Assembly: GCA_002347685.1 (NCBI GenBank) | Contig: DDWS01000025.1 | Span: 1-29,687, forward strand | Length of the DNA: 29,687 nt | Reading direction: 5' to 3' | Source of the DNA: Syntrophaceae bacterium UBA2280 | GTDB taxonomy: Bacteria > Desulfobacterota > Syntrophia > Syntrophales > Smithellaceae | Part shown: positions 23,290 through 29,687 of the stretch, piece by piece | Position numbering within the stretch: position 1 is the first letter of the stretch | How the letters are laid out: every line of letters starts with the position of its first letter | Made by a program: the position numbers and the translations under genes | Notes under the pieces: model-generated | Databases searched by the model: none | Told to the model about the DNA's origin: nothing | Seen by the model: only the letters and a program-made list of their open reading frames with translations

Positions 23290-24387
23290 TAATTAGTCCG
23301 TCCTGAAAAATGCGGTCTGGAAGCCGCGTAAACATTGAAGATGCACTTTGACAATTGTAGAAAATTGCGGATTTGAGGTTGATTTTTCTCGGGAAAAGCG
23401 ATATAAGTATTTGAAATGTAAACACATTATCCAGAAAGGCAACTTCATATGTTCGAGACCCACTTTTCGGATCTTCTCAATCCGGAACATGAACTCCTGC
23501 GCGCCGCTTCACTGATTGACTGGGATGGCCTGCAAGAAACACTGGGTATTTACTATAGTCCATTGGGACGTCAGGGGAAAGCCTTTCGTCTGATGGTCGG
23601 CATCCATCTTCTGAAACATCGATATAATTGTTCTGATGAACAAGCCGTTGAGACGCTCCATGAAACTGCTTGCTGGCAGTGCTTCTGTGGGTTCAACAGT
23701 TTTCAGCGCGGTCAAATATTTGACGCCACCACACTGGTGAAGTTCAGGAACCGAATCGGAACAGAAGGGATGAAGCAGATCGAATCCTTCTTTCTTCAGA
23801 CCTGGTCGGACATGGGCTTGGTTAAGACCAAGCGGGTGGCCGTGGACACAACAGCGCAACCCAAGAACATTGCCTATCCGACAGATACCGATCTCCTGCA
23901 TCGGATTCGAGAGAAGATCACCGGGCAGGTTAAGAGAGTGAGCAAGGAGGTTGCCCTTTTAAAACCCTTTCGCACTTACAGCCGAAACGGAAAGAAACAA
24001 CTTCTCAAAATCAAAAAGTTCTACCGGAAAGCGCCGGAACAAAGGAAGGAGGCGATCAAAGAACTCCAGTCGATGACCCGCCATGTCGTTTCTCAAGCCG
24101 AAGGGATTGTCAACTGCCTTTATCGTCGGGGTTTCAAGGAAGCCGGCAAGGAGCTTAATCGCCTGGTTTCTCTGGGGAAGAAAATTGTCAATCAAACAAA
24201 ACAGGTTCTTTTGGGCAAATCGCCAAAGCTTCGGATTTATTCTCTTCACGAACCGGATGTCGCCGTCATCAAGAAGGGCAAGCATTATCCGGATTGCGAG
24301 TTCGGCGCTATTGTTTCCCTGGCAAAAAATGACGATGGTTTAATTTTGTCGCACAGGGAATATCAGCACAATGATCTGGTCAAGTAA
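23290..24387 (+). mobile_element. Truncated IS5-like insertion element
   Basis: The element is defined by its transposase fragment at 23449-24387. The left part (23290-23448) is non-coding with AT-rich stretches and may hold the left inverted repeat, but I could not pair it with a right end. The right end seems lost; the boundaries are approximate. The region 24388-24561 beyond it contains no convincing gene. Confidence 0.65.
23449..24387 (+). pseudogene. IS5-family transposase, C-terminally truncated
   Basis: 312 codons from ATG 23449. The DUF772-type N-terminal domain is complete (LLRAASLIDWDGL, GKAFRLMVGIHLLKHRYN, LHETACWQCFCGF, TTLVKFRNRIG). VAVDTTAQPKNIAYPTDTDLL marks the first catalytic Asp region, and HYPDCEFGAIVSLA the strand before the next. 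The frame then ends (HNDLVK) where a full transposase of this type would run on for about 100 more residues with the remaining DDE residues. A weak piece, GIVGDGIRAMK (about 24427-24459, another frame), faintly recalls the usual C-terminal G-D-x-I-N-A segment. The transposase is thus inactive. Confidence 0.8.
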
Positions 24388-24561
24388 AAACGGACACCAA
24401 TATTTAAAGAAACTGCGGGATGGTAGGGATTGTCGGCGACGGCATTAGGGCAATGAAGTGGAATCGCGCGAAAAAACAAATTCATTGTAATGGGATATTG
24501 TTTTCTCTTGACACGGGCCTTTTAATGGGTGATCCCCATACATACACGGCATGTTTGGGCC

Positions 24562-27018
24562 TCATGATGTCCGGGCGTGGTCAAGAACGCGCCTGAGAGC
24601 CGCAGCCATGTCGCGCCGGATGTAGGGTTTTTTGACAAAAGCCGAAATGCCGGCCTCTTTGATTTTCATTTCCACATCTTCATCCATATACCCGGAGGAC
24701 AAGATGATAGGGATGTCGTTTCGAACGCCCCGAATTATTTTTGCCAGTTCGTATCCCGTAATCCGGGGCATCGTGTAATCTGTGATCACCGCGTCAAAGG
24801 CCAGTGGATTTGGGAGGAAGGCCTCCAGGGCATCGTCGCTTCTGGTAAAACCGGTGACGGAATAGCCCAGAGCTTCAAGCATTTCCTGGCCGCTCCGGAT
24901 GAGCATTTCTTCATCGTCAATGAACAGAATTTTTTCCGTTCCGCCGGTAATGTCTTCCGCGGCCGTGTCGTCGGACTCCTGTGTCGCCTCCTCGCTTGTC
25001 GGCAGGTAAAGTGTAAAAGTCGTTCCCTTCCCCGGCTGGCTTGCAACTGTTAGGGTTCCGCCCATGGATTTGACGATGCCGTGGACAACCGACAATCCCA
25101 GTCCCGTGCCCTCGCCCTGCGGTTTGGTGGTAAAAAATGGATCAAAGATACGCTCGACGATGGTCGGCGGGATGCCACCGCCGGTATCCGAAACCGTAAG
25201 GACGACATGACGGCCGGCTTTTATTCCCGGGTGATGGCCAGCGAATCTCTCATCGACGTCCGCATCATGAAGACTGACTTCCAGCACGCCTCCTTGCTCC
25301 TTCATGGCGTATCTGGCGTTAGTGCAAAGATTGACGATAATCTGATGAACCTCCGTGGCATCGGCGAGAATGGTCGAATCGCTGGTGATGTTCTTACGGA
25401 TATCGATTGTGGTCGGTAGCGACGCCCGAAGAAGTTTTAACGCCTCTCTGACAATAGGCTTGGGGCGTAGCGGATGCCGCGCCTGTTCAGTCTGACGGCT
25501 GGATGTCAGAATGCGCTGGACCAGTTCCTGGGCGCGCCTGGTCGCTGTCAGAATTTCACCGACGTCATGCGTGGCTTTTTCCTTGTCTGCAAGGTGTAAA
25601 AGCGCCAGTTCCGCATAACCGAAAACGGCGCTTAAAATATTATTGAAGTCGTGGGCGATGCCCCCCGCCAGTGTTCCGATGGCTTCCATTTTCTGGCTCT
25701 GGCGCAACTGGGCTTCCATCATCAGCTCGCGGGTGATGTCCTTTCCGACGGCCAGAAAACAGCTGATTGCGCCTGCCTGATCCCGTACAGGCGTGATGGT
25801 TAGATTCATCGTGAAGGCCGTGCTGTTTTTTTTCATGCCGGTGATCCTGCCGGACCAGAGGCGACCGGCTTCCAGAGTTTCCCATATCTTTTTGGGCTGG
25901 CTGACATCCGTGTTTTGCAAATCGGGTCTTCTGCCGATCATTTCTTCAACGGGACGGTCGATAATCGCCGACATGGCGGGGTTGGCAAACTGGACTTTTT
26001 TGTCCAGGCCGATAATGAAAATAGCTTCCGTTGCCTGCTGGATCGCCTGATTCAAGGTGGCCAGGGTTTTTTGCACCGGCGCGCTGACAGTGCCGGACAA
26101 GTACAGCAGGGCCGCAACAGTCAGCAGAAGAACAAAGGCGCTGACCATCAGAATCAGGTTACGGTTGCTATAGGCCAAGGCCATGACCTCGCTTTTGTTT
26201 TGGATCACGCCGACGCTCCATCCCGTAAGATCGACGGGAGCGAATCCGATGATCTTTTTGGTCCCTTTGAAAATGTATTCTTTCGAGGCGGTCTCGCCCC
26301 GGATCATGCTTTTTGTGTTTTCTCGAAGGCCCGGGTCATTGAGAGAATCCAGCTTCAGGATATAGTCCTGATTGGGGTGAGCGATGACGATTCCCTGTTT
26401 GTCGAGCATTGTGGCATAGCCGGTTTGCCCCAGTTTCAGGGACTGGATATATTTCATCAGAAAATCGGCTTTTACGATCCCCAGAACACTGCCCAGATAG
26501 CGGCCGTCCGACGAAAAGATCGGAGCGGCCAGACCAAATACCGGCCGGCCTGTCGCTTTGGAGGCGTTGACGGACCCGATCCCGGCTTTACCTTGCCGGA
26601 CAAACTGGAGATACTCCCTTTCAGCGACGGAAATACCGACCCGCTTTTTATCAACGGCGTCGACGCGGACAATGCCTTCAGGATCCAAAACGGCAATCCC
26701 TTCGTATTCCGTCCCCATTTTTTTGTACAGATCGGAGAGCGTTGCTTCCAGACGTTCGTAATCGCAGCGGTCGGCGGTAGCGATGATCAAAGGATCTTTT
26801 GCCGTCGCGGTAAGGAAATTCAATTCCTTTTGGATGGCAATCTGGACCATGCTGGAGAGGCTTGTGGCAATTTGCACGGTCTGTACCTTAGAGATGTCCG
26901 CCAGGGTCCGGGAGGTGTTGATAAACGTTATCGTCCCGACAAGAATCAGTGGAATCAGAACAATTAAAATGCCGCCCAAAACAAGTTTGGATCGCAAAGA
27001 CAGGTCTTTGAAATGCAT
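24562..27018 (-). CDS. Cache-PAS hybrid histidine kinase with C-terminal receiver
   Basis: 818 residues from ATG 27018 (GAGGAG about 11 nt upstream). Helix 1 (about 12-34) and helix 2 (about 288-308) enclose a periplasmic double-Cache sensor domain with the typical LDPEGIVRVDAV and LDKQGIVIAHPN strands. A PAS domain (about 320-430), HisKA with AHDFNNI (phospho-accepting H456), HATPase_c with the N box (NLCTNARYA), G1 (DTGGGIP) and G2 (GTGLGLS) follow. A receiver domain closes the chain: DDEE, D747 in ITDYTMP and K797 in VKKPY. No response-regulator gene is adjacent, so its output is by phosphotransfer to a distant partner. Cache domains usually sense small organic ligands. Confidence 0.95.
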   Translation of the reverse strand: MHFKDLSLRSKLVLGGILIVLIPLILVGTITFINTSRTLADISKVQTVQIATSLSSMVQIAIQKELNFLTATAKDPLIIATADRCDYERLEATLSDLYKKMGTEYEGIAVLDPEGIVRVDAVDKKRVGISVAEREYLQFVRQGKAGIGSVNASKATGRPVFGLAAPIFSSDGRYLGSVLGIVKADFLMKYIQSLKLGQTGYATMLDKQGIVIAHPNQDYILKLDSLNDPGLRENTKSMIRGETASKEYIFKGTKKIIGFAPVDLTGWSVGVIQNKSEVMALAYSNRNLILMVSAFVLLLTVAALLYLSGTVSAPVQKTLATLNQAIQQATEAIFIIGLDKKVQFANPAMSAIIDRPVEEMIGRRPDLQNTDVSQPKKIWETLEAGRLWSGRITGMKKNSTAFTMNLTITPVRDQAGAISCFLAVGKDITRELMMEAQLRQSQKMEAIGTLAGGIAHDFNNILSAVFGYAELALLHLADKEKATHDVGEILTATRRAQELVQRILTSSRQTEQARHPLRPKPIVREALKLLRASLPTTIDIRKNITSDSTILADATEVHQIIVNLCTNARYAMKEQGGVLEVSLHDADVDERFAGHHPGIKAGRHVVLTVSDTGGGIPPTIVERIFDPFFTTKPQGEGTGLGLSVVHGIVKSMGGTLTVASQPGKGTTFTLYLPTSEEATQESDDTAAEDITGGTEKILFIDDEEMLIRSGQEMLEALGYSVTGFTRSDDALEAFLPNPLAFDAVITDYTMPRITGYELAKIIRGVRNDIPIILSSGYMDEDVEMKIKEAGISAFVKKPYIRRDMAAALRRVLDHARTS

Positions 27019-27174
27019 GGGATTTAAATCTCCTCGATGACACATGTGGAAAACAGCCGGGTAAATCTGGTAGACGATGGACACTGACGCTAAGGTCAAA
27101 CAGACGCTTTGTCGGGAGGAATTATAAGGTAAGGCCTCTAAATGCCAATCTCATGAGGATGAAGCACGAGACCA

Positions 27175-27203
27175 TTGACATAAACGGGCGCCCTCCCTAT
27201 ACT
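27175..27203 (+). promoter_or_regulatory. Sigma-70 promoter directly preceding hrpB (leaderless)
   Basis: TTGACA (27175-27180), 17-nt spacer, TATACT (27198-27203): a near-consensus sigma-70 promoter. The expected start point, 7 nt after the -10 box, coincides with the A of the ATG at 27210. No ribosome binding site precedes that ATG. Confidence 0.65.
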
Positions 27204-27209
27204 CCCGGC

Positions 27210-29687
27210 ATGCAGACGAAGACCCTATACCCTATCGATGACATCCTGCCTAATCTGAAGGCCGCCATTCGTGAACATCCGGCCGTTGTCCTGTCTGCCC
27301 CGCCCGGCTCAGGTAAGACGACGCGTGTTCCGTTGGCGCTTCTGGATGTCATCGGGCCTGAAGAGGGGCGCATCCTCATGCTGGAGCCCCGCAGGATCGC
27401 CGCCGTATCCGCCGCCCGGTGGATGGCTAAAACCCTCGGTGAAGAGGTTGGACGGACGCTGGGTTATTCCATCCGGTTTGACAGCCGCGTCTCGCAGGCC
27501 ACCCGAATTGAAGTGATGACGGAAGGCATTCTGACCCGTCGCATTCTGGCCAGTCCCGGTCTCGATGGCGTCGCCATGGTGATCTTTGACGAGTTTCATG
27601 AGCGGAGTCTTCAGGCGGATCTTGCACTGGCTTTGTGTCTCGATATCCGCCGCGCGCTTCGCGAAGACCTGAAAATTCTGGTGATGTCCGCCACGCTCGA
27701 TACCGGGGCGGTTTCAGATCTTTTAGATGGGGCGCCCGTTATTTCAGCGCAGGGGCAGGCCTATCGCGTGGAGGAGCGATACTGTGGTGACAATCGTGAT
27801 CAATCCATTACGACGCGCATGACCGATGTTATCCAAAAGGCGCTTCGGGAAACGTCAGGTGATATCCTGGCCTTCTTGCCGGGGGTGGGCGAAATTCGCG
27901 CTGTAAACGATGCCCTTGCCGAAACGTTTCATAGCAAGGCGATGAGCGACATTTCCCTGCATCCCCTTTACGGCGATTTGCCTTTTGATCAGCAGGAGAA
28001 AGCGATCCTGCCCGCGGTGACGCGAAAAATCGTTCTTGCGACGAACATCGCGGAAACCAGTCTGACCATTGAAGGTGTGCATGTCGTGATAGACGGCGGA
28101 CTTACCCGCAGGCTTCAGTATGATCCCGCAACCGGGATGAATCGCCTCGTTACCGTCAGCGTGTCGCAGGCTTCCGCCCGCCAGCGACAGGGCCGCGCGG
28201 GCCGCCTGGGACCGGGCATTTGCTACCGGCTTTACAGCGCGCACACGTTTCAATCGCTCATTCTCTTTGCCCCGCCGGAAATCACTATTTCCGATTTGTC
28301 GCAACTGGTATTGGATCTGGCCGCCTGGGGCGTGAAAGATTCCGCCATGCTTTCCTGGCTTGATCCGCCGCCGAATGCGGCCTTATGTGCCGCCCGTGAA
28401 CTGCTTACCGAACTGGGCGCCCTGGATACAACCGGATCAATTACACCGGTGGGCGAATCCATGGCGCGTCTGCCAGTGCACCCGCGATTGAGCCGCCTGC
28501 TTTCAAAAGCGGTTAATTTGGGTTGTCCGTCACTGGGCTCGGATCTGGCGGCACTTCTTTCCGAGCGCGACATTATCCGTCATCGGTCCGCTGAAACGCA
28601 TCCGGCGGGAAGTATCGACCTGGGCGAACGCCTCGGGCTTTTGCGGCAGTGGCGGCAGGACAAAAAGCTTGCGTCTATGGCCGACGCCGCCGCCTTGAGA
28701 GCGGTGGATGTGACAGCGCGTCAGCTTCGGCGTCTTTTGGGTAAAACAAGGGATGACTCCGGCGAAGAGGACACAAGCATGATTCCACGTCTGCTTCTTT
28801 TCGCCTTTCCCGACCGCATCGCCAAAAGACGCGAAGACGACGGGGGCCGTTATGTTTTGCGACAGGGAAGGGGAGTAAAGCTTTCCTTAAAAAACCAAAC
28901 AGGAGCAATCCCCTATCTGATTGCCGTGGTGGTGGATAAAGGCGAAAGGGCGGAAGGCACAGTGCATTTGGCGGAACCTGTGACTGAGGAAGTTCTTAGG
29001 AAAGAATTGGCCGATCAAGTTGAAACCCGGCGGCAAGTTGTTTGGGACAAACAGGAAGGGAGGATTGTCGCCACAATCGAAGAGCGATTGGGTGCGATTT
29101 CGCTTTCGGCTAAACCGATTCATCCCTCGAATGAGGACGTCGCATCCGTCCTTTGTGAGTCCATCCGCTTAAAAGAAGTCAAGCTTCCTTTCAGCCGCGA
29201 GGCGATGCAGTTTCAGGTCCGCGTGCACCTGATGCGAGAAATCTTTCCCGAAGAAAGCTGGCCGGACTTCTCTGAAGAGATGCTTCTTGCCGCGCCCGAA
29301 GACTGGCTCTTGCCGTGGTTGTCCGGCATCCGCAATAGCCAGCAGCTTGCCGCTCTGAACATTGTGCCTGCGCTTACGGACATGCTGACATGGGAACAAA
29401 GACGTCTTCTTAATGATCGCGCTCCACTGGCCGTAGTCGTCCCCAGCGGTCACAACATTGCGGTTGATTACGTTTCAGGAGAGATCCCTGTTCTGGCCGT
29501 CAAGCTTCAGGAGATGTTCGGTCTTGCCGACACCCCGGTCATCGCCGGCGGAAAGATAAAATTGCTTTTGCACCTGTTGTCGCCCGCCCGGAGGCCGGTC
29601 GCGATCACCCGGGATCTGAAAGCCTTCTGGAATACCGGCTATCCGCAGGTGAAAAAAGAACTCAAAGGCCGCTACCCGAAGCACCCC
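27210..29687 (+). CDS. hrpB: ATP-dependent helicase HrpB (C-terminus beyond window)
   Basis: 826 codons are open from ATG 27210 to the window end, which falls on a codon boundary. Motifs of a DEAH/RHA-type helicase are present in order: Walker A GSGKT (33-37), the DEAH-box variant DEFH (127-130), SAT, TNIAETSLTI and QRQGRAGR. The HA2 and OB-like regions and the HrpB-specific C-terminal domain follow, ending here in the RYPKHP segment that normally precedes the last few residues, so only a short tail is missing. An in-frame ATG at 27153 would include the promoter region and is less likely. HrpB is a widespread RNA-helicase-type protein of uncertain cellular role. The gene is divergent from the histidine kinase. 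Confidence 0.95.
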   Translation, partial: MQTKTLYPIDDILPNLKAAIREHPAVVLSAPPGSGKTTRVPLALLDVIGPEEGRILMLEPRRIAAVSAARWMAKTLGEEVGRTLGYSIRFDSRVSQATRIEVMTEGILTRRILASPGLDGVAMVIFDEFHERSLQADLALALCLDIRRALREDLKILVMSATLDTGAVSDLLDGAPVISAQGQAYRVEERYCGDNRDQSITTRMTDVIQKALRETSGDILAFLPGVGEIRAVNDALAETFHSKAMSDISLHPLYGDLPFDQQEKAILPAVTRKIVLATNIAETSLTIEGVHVVIDGGLTRRLQYDPATGMNRLVTVSVSQASARQRQGRAGRLGPGICYRLYSAHTFQSLILFAPPEITISDLSQLVLDLAAWGVKDSAMLSWLDPPPNAALCAARELLTELGALDTTGSITPVGESMARLPVHPRLSRLLSKAVNLGCPSLGSDLAALLSERDIIRHRSAETHPAGSIDLGERLGLLRQWRQDKKLASMADAAALRAVDVTARQLRRLLGKTRDDSGEEDTSMIPRLLLFAFPDRIAKRREDDGGRYVLRQGRGVKLSLKNQTGAIPYLIAVVVDKGERAEGTVHLAEPVTEEVLRKELADQVETRRQVVWDKQEGRIVATIEERLGAISLSAKPIHPSNEDVASVLCESIRLKEVKLPFSREAMQFQVRVHLMREIFPEESWPDFSEEMLLAAPEDWLLPWLSGIRNSQQLAALNIVPALTDMLTWEQRRLLNDRAPLAVVVPSGHNIAVDYVSGEIPVLAVKLQEMFGLADTPVIAGGKIKLLLHLLSPARRPVAITRDLKAFWNTGYPQVKKELKGRYPKHP

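Noticed and set aside
25915..26967. Plus-strand frame of 350 codons
   Set aside because: It is antisense to the Cache and PAS part of the histidine kinase and has no recognisable domain.
1..29687. CRISPR array or toxin-antitoxin pair
   Set aside because: No regularly spaced repeats were seen, and no pair of small overlapping genes with toxin-like features.

Overview
The window looks like a chromosomal segment of a Gram-negative, probably anaerobic Desulfobacterota-type bacterium (for example the Syntrophia or Desulfobacterales side). The pointers are a mix of outer-membrane-type lipoproteins, a Tat-exported TRAP solute-binding protein, a TIGR03768-type metallophosphoesterase, a PEP-CTERM protein, sigma-54-type promoters and an ADP-forming acyl-CoA synthetase subunit. 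This placement is inference from gene content, not a marker-gene result. There is no rRNA operon or CRISPR array, and one tRNA (Gln, CTG anticodon).

Layout. 1-3265: a truncated lipoprotein gene on the minus strand, then an AT-rich DUF1624/HGSNAT-like membrane protein and an M28 zinc peptidase lipoprotein on the plus strand. 3242-5867: a scarred region bounded by two 76-bp direct copies of a 'convergent gene junction'. Between the copies lie a two-domain SBP_bac_3 lipoprotein and a decayed cation-efflux (CDF) gene. 5834-14006: a minus-strand run of exported proteins: a transglutaminase-like lipoprotein, a Tat metallophosphoesterase, a small membrane protein, a class A acid phosphatase, a histidine-phosphatase-like lipoprotein and the TRAP binding protein. 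Three unrelated phosphatase folds therefore sit almost side by side at the cell envelope.

14071-17256: a 5'-truncated Na+:neurotransmitter-symporter-like gene, tRNA-Gln, and a nitrogen-control locus. The locus has a shortened, diverged P-II protein transcribed leftward and amtB-glnK transcribed rightward, each preceded by a sigma-54-like -24/-12 element. A 48-aa protein gene with a strong ribosome binding site closes this part on the minus strand. 17286-21769: an iron-sulfur-flavoprotein-like reductase and a GntR/FCD regulator face an enolase-superfamily enzyme and a stand-alone alpha part of an NDP-forming acyl-CoA synthetase. The divergent promoter holds two FadR-like operators arranged as a long perfect inverted repeat, which suggests a substrate-induced acid catabolism operon.

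21832-24561: a possible gene remnant, a PEP-CTERM protein with a sigma-54-like promoter, and a 3'-truncated IS5-like element. 24562-29687: a Cache-PAS hybrid histidine kinase and, divergently, the helicase gene hrpB. HrpB runs off the right edge and appears to be transcribed from a near-consensus promoter that places +1 on the start codon (leaderless).

No complete unknown multi-gene system is evident. The most unusual items are the duplicated gene junction, the paired sigma-54 promoters around a degenerate P-II protein, the FCD regulator that seems to have lost metal ligands, and the leaderless hrpB promoter.
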